DNA of 64,000 bases from Hoeflea_A sp965216535. Lineage in GTDB: Bacteria; Pseudomonadota; Alphaproteobacteria; Rhizobiales; Rhizobiaceae. The DNA lies in the NCBI GenBank assembly GCA_965216535.1, contig OZ244175.1, positions 7,688,001-7,752,000 on the forward strand, written 5' to 3'. Under the pieces are notes generated by a model. It had not been told where the DNA came from, made no database searches, and worked only from the letters and a program-made list of their open reading frames with translations. Position 1 is the stretch's first letter, and the number at the start of each line of letters is the position of its first letter. This document shows positions 26,389 to 34,972 of this stretch, piece after piece. The position numbers were made by a program, and so were the translations under genes.

Positions 26389-26967
26389 ATGTACACGCTC
26401 ATCAGAACCGTCGTTACCTGGATTTCCGCACTGATCTTTATAGGCCTAACTGGAGGCGCTGGGGCCAACGAGATCGGCAGAAGTCATTGGTCCATGTCCA
26501 ACAACGTCCTTACTCTGGAAGGCGAGATATTGCCCCAAAGCCCGCGGCAGTTCCATCGCCTGTTCTCATCAGCCCTGCTGTCGACGCCTTATCCGGAACC
26601 GGTACGCATCGAATTGGACAGCCCAGGCGGAGACCTGAAAGCCGCTCTCAGGATCGTTCGGATCATCAATTCGGCACAACTGCAGAAAACAACCGTGGCC
26701 GTCACGGTTGGAAGCGGCAAACGATGCTTTTCCACTTGCCTGATCCTGTTGGCCGCCGGTGATCGACGGGAAGCGGCCTCTGACGCACTCCTCCGCTTCC
26801 CGGGGTCCGAAAAGTCGTCCCGGACCGTCAGGATCTTGAGCGGCATCGCGAATGTCGATCCCGATCTGGCCAACTATCTACTGAAGACAAGTCGCCCGGC
26901 CAAAGCCCGGATGGCCTACCAACTGGATCCTGTCTTTTCGGATTTCGTGCGTCTGATTGTCGACTGA
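26389..26967 (+). CDS. ClpP-fold periplasmic protein (COG3904-like)
   Basis: This 192-residue protein has an N-terminal signal sequence (residues 1-26) and a ClpP/crotonase-like domain. The core VRIELDSPGGDLKAALRI near residue 70 and the GSGKRCFSTCLILLAAGDRR segment near 110 match a family of predicted periplasmic ClpP-like proteins. The serine between the two cysteines of CFSTC occupies the position of the ClpP nucleophile. It is divergent from the SARP-hydrolase gene and is a candidate target of that regulator. Activity is unproven. Confidence 0.75.
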   Translation: MYTLIRTVVTWISALIFIGLTGGAGANEIGRSHWSMSNNVLTLEGEILPQSPRQFHRLFSSALLSTPYPEPVRIELDSPGGDLKAALRIVRIINSAQLQKTTVAVTVGSGKRCFSTCLILLAAGDRREAASDALLRFPGSEKSSRTVRILSGIANVDPDLANYLLKTSRPAKARMAYQLDPVFSDFVRLIVD

Positions 26968-27001
26968 CGCCGCTAAAGTGCGAACCTGAGATTCTGACTT
27001 A

Positions 27002-28678
27002 TCAGGTCTGCGGGTCTGGTGTTTCCGCCTCGACAAGCCGCGAATCCAGAAGTTGGCCTTCACGCACCAGAATAGGATGCGCCACCGAGATCACCCAGGA
27101 GTGGAGCTCCTTGATCAGATAGGCGGTCTCCAGATGCTTGTCGCTGGTGCTCATGCTGTTGATTTTGCCCTCGCTGAGGCGCTTCAAATGGCGTTTGCGG
27201 CTCTTGCGTTCGAGCCGTGCCATGTCGGCCTTTTCCTGGAGCAACCGCCGCGCACCATCCACATCGCCGCTGATCAAGACATTGGCCGCCGTTTTGAGAT
27301 TTCTGCCCACTTTTCGGTGCAGGTGCTCGAGTTCCTCACGTCCTTCGGTGCTGAAAGATTGACCCGCCTCGTGCATCTCTTCGGCCAGTATCAGCAGTCG
27401 CTTTACAATGATGTCGCCGGCAGCCTCCAGCGCGATGGCGTAGTCGACCAGTGCCCGCAGCTCCTTGCGTTCCGACCGATTGAGCATGTCGGATGGAAGA
27501 CCGGCCATATATCTGCGCACGCCATCGAGGGCTGCGTTGACCGCGTCGTCGCGGGCCTGAATGGTGCTGGTCCTTTCGGGATCCGCCTTGGCATAGAGTT
27601 CCATGACCGGATCGAACATATCGCCAATAATGTCCGACATGCGCAGCACCTCACGCCGAAGATTGGCGATTGCCTCGGAACCGGTGTCGGGCACTTTTTC
27701 AGGCAGAACAGATCGAAAATCCGGTGTATCGGCGTCAGTCGCTCCGACCGGAGCGGCTGGCAGCAATGCGTGCATCGGCCGTTCAAGAATGGACGCGATT
27801 GGTATGAATACGAGCAAGACCGCATTGAATGCGATATGCAGCATCACAAGACCCTGCGCCCCGTAAGTCGACAGGATCGGAACCGGTGCGCCAGTGGCGT
27901 TGAAACCGAGCAAAGCAATCAATGCCGCTGTACCCCGGATGATCAGATTGGCCGCGGGAATACGCCTCGCTTCCGGTGTGAAATCACGGCTTAACCAGAC
28001 CGGTATCAGGGCCGAGCCCAGATTTGCTCCCAGCACAAGCGACAGGCCGACGGAAACTGGCAACGCTCCGATCGCCACGACGGTGACACACATCAGGATC
28101 GCCGCGACAGACGAATGCATGACGAAGGCGAGTGTGGCTCCAGCAATGAAGGCCGTCAGGAAATCGCGCTCCAGGTAACCGGCTATCGCCGGAAGGAAGC
28201 CGCTGTCTCGTATCGGATCGACGGCCGTACGCAATAACTCAAGCGCCAGTAAAATCAGTGCTATGCCCAGCATGATGCGTCCGGCATGGCGCAGCCCGCG
28301 TCTTTCCGTCTTGAGAAACAGCGTGCCGCCGACGGCGAGCAGCACAGGTGCCAGCCATTCCAGCTTCAAGGAGAGCACCTGGATGATAACGGCTGAGCCA
28401 AGGTCTCCCCCCAGCACCAGGGCCACTGCAGGAACAAATCCGATCACGCCGCCACCGGCAAATCCGGAAACCAGCAGCGTCACCGCCGCTGAACTCTGCA
28501 ACAGGATGGCAAGCATCATGCCGACGGGCGCAAGATAGAGTGGCGATCGGCCGGAGGTGACAAGCCGCTCCAGCGCGTTGCCGAAGGCCCGCTCAATGCC
28601 GGTCCTGACCATGCGGACCGCAAAAAGAAGCAGCATCGTTGCGCCGAAGAGCTGGACAACGAATGTCACTATGATCAT
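27002..28678 (-). CDS. Na/Pi cotransporter family protein with PhoU-like tail
   Basis: This 558-residue protein has an N-terminal NptA/Na-Pi cotransporter II domain (about 1-320, eight or more membrane segments) with two inverted QSS-type repeats: LLQSSAAVTLLVSGF and VMHSSVAAILMCVTV. The C-terminal 220 residues are a helical PhoU-like cytoplasmic domain. It moves phosphate across the inner membrane. The ATG at 28678 follows GGAGG. It lies just after phnY on the same strand, behind a terminator-like hairpin, and may handle phosphate released from phosphonates. Confidence 0.88.
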   Translation of the reverse strand: MIIVTFVVQLFGATMLLLFAVRMVRTGIERAFGNALERLVTSGRSPLYLAPVGMMLAILLQSSAAVTLLVSGFAGGGVIGFVPAVALVLGGDLGSAVIIQVLSLKLEWLAPVLLAVGGTLFLKTERRGLRHAGRIMLGIALILLALELLRTAVDPIRDSGFLPAIAGYLERDFLTAFIAGATLAFVMHSSVAAILMCVTVVAIGALPVSVGLSLVLGANLGSALIPVWLSRDFTPEARRIPAANLIIRGTAALIALLGFNATGAPVPILSTYGAQGLVMLHIAFNAVLLVFIPIASILERPMHALLPAAPVGATDADTPDFRSVLPEKVPDTGSEAIANLRREVLRMSDIIGDMFDPVMELYAKADPERTSTIQARDDAVNAALDGVRRYMAGLPSDMLNRSERKELRALVDYAIALEAAGDIIVKRLLILAEEMHEAGQSFSTEGREELEHLHRKVGRNLKTAANVLISGDVDGARRLLQEKADMARLERKSRKRHLKRLSEGKINSMSTSDKHLETAYLIKELHSWVISVAHPILVREGQLLDSRLVEAETPDPQT

Positions 28679-28682
28679 GCAG

Positions 28683-28739
28683 GAAACCTCCAAATCTCCT
28701 GAAAAAACAACAGGGACTGGCCAACGGTCCCGAGGTTTC
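28683..28739 (-). promoter_or_regulatory. Leader pairing that can hide the ribosome site of the Na/Pi gene
   Basis: On the minus strand GAAACCTC (complement of 28732-28739) can pair with GAGGTTTC (complement of 28683-28690), which contains the GGAGG ribosome site of the Na/Pi cotransporter gene. The terminator hairpin at 28702-28731 lies between the two arms. This could couple termination and translation, or be a chance arrangement. Confidence 0.4.
28702..28731 (-). terminator. Rho-independent terminator after phnY
   Basis: On the minus strand GGGAC and GTCCC (complement of 28727-28731 and 28713-28717) form a 5-bp stem with a 9-base loop, followed by TGTTGTTTTTT. It lies between the phnY stop and the Na/Pi cotransporter start, and so ends the phosphonate operon wholly or in part. 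Confidence 0.6.
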
Positions 28740-28756
28740 AGGAAGAGGTACTATTT

Positions 28757-30205
28757 CTAAGCCGGCCAGGGCAAGGAATACGTTTTCACATTGGTAAAGA
28801 ACTTCATGGCTTCAATCACGCCTTCCTTGACGGCGTTGCCGCTGTCTTTGATGCCGCCAAAGGGTGACATTTCAATGCGATAACCGGGTTGTTCCCAAAT
28901 GTTGCAGGTGCCGACATCAAGTCCGTTGATATAGGAAATCGCACGGTTCAGATCGTTGGTGCAAACGCCCGAGGAAAGGCCGAATTCGGTGGAGTTCGAA
29001 ATGCGCATCACCTCGCTGTCATCATCGGGAACGCGCACGATCGGTACGATGGGGCCAAAGGTCTCCTCCATGACAAGTTCGCTGGAATGCGGCACCCGGT
29101 CGACAACGATGGGAGGCAGGAGCGCCCCCAGACGGCCCGGATGATAGAGGATTTCCGCCCCTTCTCTCTCGGCCTGACGTACGCGATTTTCAAACAGTTC
29201 GGCAGCCTGTTCATGAATCACGCAGCCAAGTTCAGTAACGGGATTCTGCGGATCACCAAACCGGATCGCCCGGGCCTTCTCCAGAACCAGCGGAACGAAT
29301 TCGTCCGCCACACTCTCCTGCACAAGGATGCGCTTGATCGCAGTGCATCGCTGGCCCGAATTGCCGGTCGCGCCGGCGACAGCGATGGTGGCGGCTTTCT
29401 CCAGATCCGCACCTTCGAGATCATTCAAAACGATCAGAGGGTCGTTTCCGCCCAATTCCAAAGCCTGGCGCTTGTAAACGGCCTTTTCGGCGATCATTTT
29501 TCCCACCGGAACACCGCCGGTAAAGGTGATGATGTCAATGTTGTCGTTTGTGATCATCTCGTCGCCGATGTCACCCGGCCAACCGGTCACGACCTGGAAC
29601 ATCTCTGGCGGCAGGCCGGCCTCATAGAGGATATCCGCGAGCGTCAGTGCGGTCAGCGGGGTCAGCTCTGTCGGTTTGCACACCATGCAGTTGTTGGTGG
29701 CAATGGCCGGAGCGACCTTGTGACTGACCATGTTCAGTGGGTGGTTGAAAGGCGTGATCGCGGATATCGCCCGCACCGGCTCGCGCTTGGTGAATATCTT
29801 GCGGTCCTTGCCGTTATGGGTGAGATCGCAGGAAAAGATCTGGCCGTCATCGACCAGCGCATACTGCGACGCAAACTGAAAGACATCCTGTGCGCGCTTG
29901 GTCTCGTAGATTGCGTGTTGATGGCAGATACCCAGCTCGAGCGTGAGCCATTTGGAGAGATAGTCGCGCCGCTCGCCAATCAGCTCACCTGTCCGCTGCA
30001 GGATCTGGCTGCGCTCGTAACGCGTCAGCTTCGGTGCATGGTCGGCAGCGATGTCGAACGCACGGCGTGCGTGCTCGGCTGTACCGGCGGGCACGGTGCC
30101 AACAACCTCATTGGTGTAGGGATAATGCACCGGCACCGTATCGTCGGTGTACACGACGTCACCGCCAATGCGCATCCCCTCGTTGCGGCTTTCGATCACG
30201 GACAT
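28757..30205 (-). CDS. phnY: Phosphonoacetaldehyde dehydrogenase
   Basis: This 482-residue aldehyde dehydrogenase oxidises phosphonoacetaldehyde to phosphonoacetate with NAD+. It has the catalytic Cys in GNSGQRCTAIKRI, the base Glu in ALELGGNDP and the glycine motif TFTGGVPVG. Features such as TPFNHPLNMVSHKVAPAIATNN and GYRIEMSPFGGIKDSG match the PhnY group known from Sinorhizobium. AGGGA eight bases before the ATG supports the start. It follows phnA by 21 bases and is the last gene of the phosphonate operon, before a terminator. Confidence 0.93.
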   Translation of the reverse strand: MSVIESRNEGMRIGGDVVYTDDTVPVHYPYTNEVVGTVPAGTAEHARRAFDIAADHAPKLTRYERSQILQRTGELIGERRDYLSKWLTLELGICHQHAIYETKRAQDVFQFASQYALVDDGQIFSCDLTHNGKDRKIFTKREPVRAISAITPFNHPLNMVSHKVAPAIATNNCMVCKPTELTPLTALTLADILYEAGLPPEMFQVVTGWPGDIGDEMITNDNIDIITFTGGVPVGKMIAEKAVYKRQALELGGNDPLIVLNDLEGADLEKAATIAVAGATGNSGQRCTAIKRILVQESVADEFVPLVLEKARAIRFGDPQNPVTELGCVIHEQAAELFENRVRQAEREGAEILYHPGRLGALLPPIVVDRVPHSSELVMEETFGPIVPIVRVPDDDSEVMRISNSTEFGLSSGVCTNDLNRAISYINGLDVGTCNIWEQPGYRIEMSPFGGIKDSGNAVKEGVIEAMKFFTNVKTYSLPWPA

Positions 30206-30226
30206 GTCTTGATCCCTCGTGACTCT

Positions 30227-31471
30227 CTAGAGTGCTGCCGCGGTCGTTGCGTAGTAAAACGCATCGAAGTTCCGCAGCTCCGGTTTTGATGGCAGGTCCA
30301 GCACCCTGTTGACGATGAACGGCACTTCCTGCTCGGTCAGGCCGCCATGGCTTCGCAGCGGTTCCTTGAGCGCGGCAAGGTCGTGGCGGTGTGCGGAGGT
30401 GCCGATGCATATTTGCTCACCTGAGACCAACACCAAGTCGCCAATGCGATCGCCCGGCAGTTCGAAACGCTCGATGGCCTCTTCCTTTGTCAGCACATGC
30501 GTGATGCCGTCGGTCGCCTTCAGCTTTGCGATGATGTCCGCCTGATCCGCACCCTGCGGCAGATAAACCGTGGCAAAGGAACCGAGCGAGCCGTGGTGCA
30601 CAACATAGGGGTCGGTGATCGGAAGAATGACCCGGGCGGCGCCTTCGCCGAGCCATTGGTCCATCAGATCTTGCACATAGACAACCGCAGGCGATCCATC
30701 GGCCAGGTGTTTTGGCTTCATGCCATGGTCGGCGGTCACGACGATAGCGGCTCCCAGCGCATCAAGCTTGGCCAGGTACCTGTCGAACATCTTGTAGAAC
30801 GCCTTCGCCTCCGGATCGTCCGGCGCATATTTGTGCTGCACGTAGTCGGTGGTGGTCAGGTACATGATGTCCGGTTTCCACTCCTCGAGGAGTTTGACAC
30901 CGGCGGCAAAGACAAACTCGCTCAGTTCAGCCGAATAGACTTCAGGCTGGTCCATGCCCAACCAGTCACTCGCCTTTTCCTGGCCGTGTTCCTCGGCGGT
31001 CGTGCTATCCGATCTTTCAGCTGAAAAACACTTGGCCCGGTCATCATCAAAGGAGAGACCGGCGCCCAGAAGCGCCCGCAGCTTGTCCTTGGCCGTCACC
31101 ACGGCAACCTTCGCGCCGGCATCGTAGAACTGCTTGAAAACGGTCGGCGCGCGCAGGAAGCGCACGTCGTTCATCATGACCTCTTCACCGCTCTCGGGGT
31201 CGTACAGAAAATTCCCGCAGATGCCGTGAACGATGGGCGGCCGGCCCGTCGCAATGGATAGATTGTTGGGGTTCGTGAAGGACGGGATAACCGAATAGGC
31301 AAGACGATCCGTGCCGACTTCACGCATCCGCCTCAAGGTCGGCATCAAGCCGTCGGCGATGGCCTTGTCCAGGTATTCGGGCTCGCATCCGTCCAGGCAG
31401 ATGGCAACGGCCGGCACCTTGGGTATCGGATAGACTCTCCCATTCGCCGTGACGGGCGCTTGCATGTTCAT
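30227..31471 (-). CDS. phnA: Phosphonoacetate hydrolase
   Basis: This 414-residue enzyme of the alkaline phosphatase superfamily splits the C-P bond of phosphonoacetate to acetate and phosphate using two zinc ions. Asp27 (ICLDGCEP) and the nucleophile Thr66 (SFTNPNN) are in place, and further metal ligands are visible in TTTDYVQHKYAPD, TADHGMK and RSHGGL. The numbering is two below that of the Sinorhizobium enzyme. The ATG at 31471 has AAAGGGAA upstream; an ATG at 31486 would add five residues. It lies between the phosphonate permease genes and phnY. Confidence 0.94.
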   Translation of the reverse strand: MNMQAPVTANGRVYPIPKVPAVAICLDGCEPEYLDKAIADGLMPTLRRMREVGTDRLAYSVIPSFTNPNNLSIATGRPPIVHGICGNFLYDPESGEEVMMNDVRFLRAPTVFKQFYDAGAKVAVVTAKDKLRALLGAGLSFDDDRAKCFSAERSDSTTAEEHGQEKASDWLGMDQPEVYSAELSEFVFAAGVKLLEEWKPDIMYLTTTDYVQHKYAPDDPEAKAFYKMFDRYLAKLDALGAAIVVTADHGMKPKHLADGSPAVVYVQDLMDQWLGEGAARVILPITDPYVVHHGSLGSFATVYLPQGADQADIIAKLKATDGITHVLTKEEAIERFELPGDRIGDLVLVSGEQICIGTSAHRHDLAALKEPLRSHGGLTEQEVPFIVNRVLDLPSKPELRNFDAFYYATTAAAL

Positions 31472-31535
31472 GAATTTCCCTTTCATCACCGAGCGGCGTT
31501 CACAACGGCCACTCTGCATTTCCAAACGAGTTCAG

Positions 31536-32375
31536 TTACTTGGCGCGATTGACCGCAGACCGGAGCCAGCCGGACAGGAACTCCGCAATCAGAACCATCA
31601 CGATGATCGACAGGATGATGGCGGCGACGCGCAGGTTTTCGAGCTGCTGTACGTTGCGCTTGAGGTACCAACCCATGCCACCGCCGCCGAAGAACCCGAC
31701 GACCGTCGCGGCGCGAAAGGCCACATCCCACGTGTAGATGGCGATGCCGATAAACGCGACGCGGACCTGAGGCACCACTGCAAAGATAAAGACCTGGAAG
31801 GAATTGGCGCCCGCGGCGCGCATTGCCTCGACCGGGCCCATGTCAATGGCTTCGATCTCATCGGCAAAGAGCTTGCCGGCGAAACCGATGCAGAACATGG
31901 TCAGCGCGCTGACGCCGGCCAGCATTCCGAAACCCAGCACCGATACGAACAGGATCGTCCAGATGGTCTCGTGGATGGCCCGGCACGAAATCACGCCGAG
32001 CCGGCCGAGCGGGAACATGATGCGCCGCTGGGGTGTGACATTCCAGGCCGAGAACCAGGCCAATGGAATGGCCAGGCAGACGCCGGCAAATCCACCGAGG
32101 AAAGACATCTGCAGCGTGTCGACGATGGCCGCAAGATAACCCCGATCCAGCACATACTCGATATCCGGCGGATAGTAGCGATCGGCCACCACGCCAACGA
32201 GCCGGCCCAGGCCGCTGATCAGCAGGCCGATGTCGACATTGAGGAAATGCAGCGAATAGCCCAGGAACAGGAGGACAATCAGCAGCGTCCCGTGCTTGTA
32301 GAGCGTTTCCGGAAACTTGTAGCGCGACCATTTGGGCGGCTCCGAAGATGCCCGGACGGCGTTGTGTTCGATCAT
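31536..32375 (-). CDS. phnE: Phosphonate ABC transporter permease (second PhnE)
   Basis: This 279-residue inner-membrane protein has about six membrane segments and the permease loop EAMRAAGANSFQVFIFAVVPQV near residue 190. It forms the phosphonate import channel with the other PhnE. The ATG at 32375 has GGGAG at good distance; the ATG at 32381 sits directly on that site and is less likely. Two different PhnE subunits per operon are common in phosphonate importers. Confidence 0.9.
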   Translation of the reverse strand: MIEHNAVRASSEPPKWSRYKFPETLYKHGTLLIVLLFLGYSLHFLNVDIGLLISGLGRLVGVVADRYYPPDIEYVLDRGYLAAIVDTLQMSFLGGFAGVCLAIPLAWFSAWNVTPQRRIMFPLGRLGVISCRAIHETIWTILFVSVLGFGMLAGVSALTMFCIGFAGKLFADEIEAIDMGPVEAMRAAGANSFQVFIFAVVPQVRVAFIGIAIYTWDVAFRAATVVGFFGGGGMGWYLKRNVQQLENLRVAAIILSIIVMVLIAEFLSGWLRSAVNRAK

Positions 32376-32385
32376 CGCCATCTCC

Positions 32386-33207
32386 CTAGATCACCGCCTT
32401 GCGGAGGAAGTGCGATATCACTTCGCCCAGGACGATCAGCAACAGGATGGCCAGGATCACCATCGTGACGCCGCCGTAGTTGAAACTGTTCATCTGCCGG
32501 AAGAACAGCAGTCCGAGGCCGCCGGCGCCAACCAGCCCCATGACCGCGGACCGGCGAATGTTGATGTCCCACTCGAAAATCACGGTGGCCAGAACAACCG
32601 GATAGATCTGCGGAAGAATGCCGAAATACATGACCTGGAACTGGTTCCCGCCAACCGCCCGGATCGCTTCGATCGGCTTGGCATCGATGTTCTCGATGGC
32701 TTCGGCGGTGATTTTCGAGATGAACCCGATTGACCGCATGGCGATGGCCAGGATGCCCGGAAGGGCACCGAGCCCGACGGCACTGACGAAGATCAGGGCC
32801 CATACGATCTCGTGCACGCTGCGGCTGAGTACCATCAGGAAACGGCCAAGCGGATAGAGAATGGTCTTGCTGGGCGTGACGTTCGCCGCGCCGAGCCAGG
32901 CGACGGGAAGCGACAGGAAGCAGCCCAGCACGGTCCCGACGCAGGCCATCATGAAGGTCTCGAGCGTCGGAACAATCAGCTCCGGAAGCAATCCGATATC
33001 CAGGCTGAGGTAGCGTCCGATCGAGGCAAACACGCCGTTGCGTCCGCCGATGCGCGACCAGTCGGTGTCCTCGATGATCGTGCCGTTCACGCACCAGGCG
33101 ATGAAGAGCAGGATGCCGCCCCAGATCAGGGCCATTTTCAGGAACCGCTTTTGCCGCAACTCCTGCTGGAGCCCCAGCGCGGCCGGGTTCACGTCCGTTA
33201 CAGCCAT
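32386..33207 (-). CDS. phnE: Phosphonate ABC transporter permease (first PhnE)
   Basis: This 273-residue membrane protein has about six membrane helices and the EAA-type loop EAIRAVGGNQFQVMYFGILPQI near residue 180, typical of PhnE. The ATG at 33207 is preferred because GGAGG lies ten bases upstream. A GTG at 33213 would overlap the phnC stop as GTGA and is also plausible. It is followed within ten bases by the second permease gene. Confidence 0.9.
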   Translation of the reverse strand: MAVTDVNPAALGLQQELRQKRFLKMALIWGGILLFIAWCVNGTIIEDTDWSRIGGRNGVFASIGRYLSLDIGLLPELIVPTLETFMMACVGTVLGCFLSLPVAWLGAANVTPSKTILYPLGRFLMVLSRSVHEIVWALIFVSAVGLGALPGILAIAMRSIGFISKITAEAIENIDAKPIEAIRAVGGNQFQVMYFGILPQIYPVVLATVIFEWDINIRRSAVMGLVGAGGLGLLFFRQMNSFNYGGVTMVILAILLLIVLGEVISHFLRKAVI

Positions 33208-33209
33208 GG

Positions 33210-33962
33210 TCACAGCACCTCCATGGCGTAGATGTCTTCCAGATCGGCGTCGCGCATGGTTTCCGTTGCGCCGTCGAACTTCTTGTAGCCATCCTGCAAC
33301 CCGATGATCCGATTGCAGAACTCCTTGGCCAGCTGAACGTCATGGATGTTGCAGAGCGCCGGAACCTTCAGCTCAAGGGCAATGTCGCGGATCAGCGCCA
33401 TCACTTCGCGGGATATCTTCGGATCGAGCGCCGAGGTTGGCTCATCCAGGAGAAGGAGCTTGGGGCGCTGCATCAGTGCCCGGGCAATACCGACCCGCTG
33501 GCGCTGGCCGCCGCTGAGTTCATCGGCGCGTTTGTTGATGTGATCGCTCAATCCGACCCGGTCGAGGAAGTACAGCGCCTTTTTGACGTCATCCTGCGGA
33601 AAGGCGCGGAAAAGCGACCTGATATTGCCGGTGTATCCCAACCGTCCGGACAGAACATTATCCATGACGGACATGCGATTGATCAGATTGAATTCCTGGA
33701 AGATCATTCCAACGTTGCGGCGCAACTCGCGCAGATGGCGCGCGTTGAGGCTCCGCACATCCTGACCAAGCAGGCGAATGCTGCCGTCAGACGGCTCGAC
33801 CAGGCGGTTCACACATCGGATCAACGTGGATTTGCCCGCACCACTCGGCCCGATAATCGCCAGGAAGTCGTCTTCCATCACCTCAAAGTCGATGCCTTTG
33901 AGGATTTCCGGACCCTTGGCCGAATATCGAACTCTCAGCCCTTCAACCGCCAGAACAACCAT
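33210..33962 (-). CDS. phnC: Phosphonate ABC transporter ATP-binding protein
   Basis: This 250-residue ATPase has Walker A GPSGAGKST near residue 40, the Q-loop in MIFQEFNLINRMSV, the signature LSGGQRQRVGIARAL and Walker B LLLLDEPTSALD. The sequence EFNLI.R..V..NVL.GRLGY is characteristic of PhnC. It drives the phosphonate importer. It lies between phnD and the two phnE genes, with a strong hairpin between phnD and phnC. Confidence 0.94.
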   Translation of the reverse strand: MVVLAVEGLRVRYSAKGPEILKGIDFEVMEDDFLAIIGPSGAGKSTLIRCVNRLVEPSDGSIRLLGQDVRSLNARHLRELRRNVGMIFQEFNLINRMSVMDNVLSGRLGYTGNIRSLFRAFPQDDVKKALYFLDRVGLSDHINKRADELSGGQRQRVGIARALMQRPKLLLLDEPTSALDPKISREVMALIRDIALELKVPALCNIHDVQLAKEFCNRIIGLQDGYKKFDGATETMRDADLEDIYAMEVL

Positions 33963-33979
33963 GAACTCCCTCCCGCGTT

Positions 33980-34009
33980 GCCCGGCCCCACTGCCTGTGG
34001 GGCGCGGGC
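33980..34009 (-). repeat. Intercistronic hairpin between phnD and phnC
   Basis: GCCCCAC (33985-33991) pairs with GTGGGGC (33997-34003) around a 5-base loop, and the stem is extended by GCCCG (33980-33984) with CGGGC (34005-34009) past a one-base bulge. Such hairpins behind binding-protein genes often protect the upstream message, giving more binding protein than ATPase and permease. Confidence 0.55.
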
Positions 34010-34022
34010 GTTGGCTCCTGGT

Positions 34023-34916
34023 CTATTTGGCGTCTTTCGCGGCCTTGAGGGCGCGAATGATGTCGTAATCACCATCCGACATGGCGACAAAACGGCTGGC
34101 GTTGACGTTCTTGAGGTACTCGCGGCCCTCTTCGTTTTCGTTCAACGTCAGGAAGGCACCGGTGATCTTGTTGACAAGGTCGTCACACAGTTTGCCAGAA
34201 ACGACGAACGGGTCCTGCGGAATAACCGGCGACGACCAGATGACGTTGTAGTCTTCCATTTTCGCCAGTCCACGGTCGATCACGTTGTCGAGCCGGTGAG
34301 TCGCCACAAAGGCGACATCGACCTGTCCTTCCAGAACCGCAATCGCCGAAAGATCATGCCCGCCGGTGTAAACGACGCGCGAGAAGTGATCTTCAAGCGG
34401 CTGCCCGATGACATCGGTGAACGATACCCGCGGCAGAAGGTTGCCCGAGGTGGAGGCGGGATCGGTCAAACCAACAATCTTGTCGGCAAGGTCCTCGATC
34501 TTCTCGATGCCTGAATCGGACCGCGACACCAGAACGGCCTTGTAGCCGGGCCCCTCTTCCTGGAAGTGACCGGGATGTTTTGCGTAGGTGGCGAATACAC
34601 GCAGCGTCGGATCTTTCTCCTGCGCGATAACGTAGGAATAGGGCCCGTGCATGCCGATGTCGACGAAACCGCCGAGCATGGCCTCGACCACCGACGCATA
34701 GGAGGTTGGGAGATAGAACTCGACATTCTTGCCGGTCGCAGCCTTGAGCTGATTGACCATGGGCTCATAAAGCGCGAGTTCCTGGGTGGTTTCCTCTGTC
34801 GGGATCATGGAAAAGCGCAGGGCTTCCGGGTTCTTGCATTCTTCGGCGTTCGCAATGCTCGCCGTTGCGAGCGCCAGGACGGGGAGTGCGACCTTCGGCA
34901 AGTTGATGAGTTTCAT
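34023..34916 (-). CDS. phnD: Phosphonate ABC transporter substrate-binding protein
   Basis: This 297-residue periplasmic protein has a signal peptide (cleavage after ANA near residue 23) and the PhnD fold: LRFSMIPTEETTQELALYEP near 35, YLPTSYASVVEAMLGGFVDIG near 68 and the phosphonate-binding region LTDPASTSGNLLPR near 150. It captures phosphonates for import. GGAGGAACTC precedes the ATG at 34916. It sits between the Fe-ADH gene and phnC, flanked by hairpins on both sides. Confidence 0.93.
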   Translation of the reverse strand: MKLINLPKVALPVLALATASIANAEECKNPEALRFSMIPTEETTQELALYEPMVNQLKAATGKNVEFYLPTSYASVVEAMLGGFVDIGMHGPYSYVIAQEKDPTLRVFATYAKHPGHFQEEGPGYKAVLVSRSDSGIEKIEDLADKIVGLTDPASTSGNLLPRVSFTDVIGQPLEDHFSRVVYTGGHDLSAIAVLEGQVDVAFVATHRLDNVIDRGLAKMEDYNVIWSSPVIPQDPFVVSGKLCDDLVNKITGAFLTLNENEEGREYLKNVNASRFVAMSDGDYDIIRALKAAKDAK

Positions 34917-34946
34917 GAGTTCCTCCTTGGGTTTGAATTTGAGTAT

Positions 34947-34964
34947 GGCGGGTGTGCTCCCGCC
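34947..34964 (-). repeat. Hairpin between Fe-ADH gene and phnD
   Basis: GGCGGG (34947-34952) pairs with CCCGCC (34959-34964) around a 6-base loop, in the 56-base gap before phnD. There is no T-run on the minus strand. It may separate decay of the Fe-ADH message from the phnD message. Confidence 0.45.
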
Positions 34965-34972
34965 TTGTTGTT

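Noticed and set aside
28889..30289. Long open frame of 466 codons on the plus strand opposite phnY
   Set aside because: The opposite strand encodes a complete PhnY with all catalytic residues; this frame has no recognisable motif.
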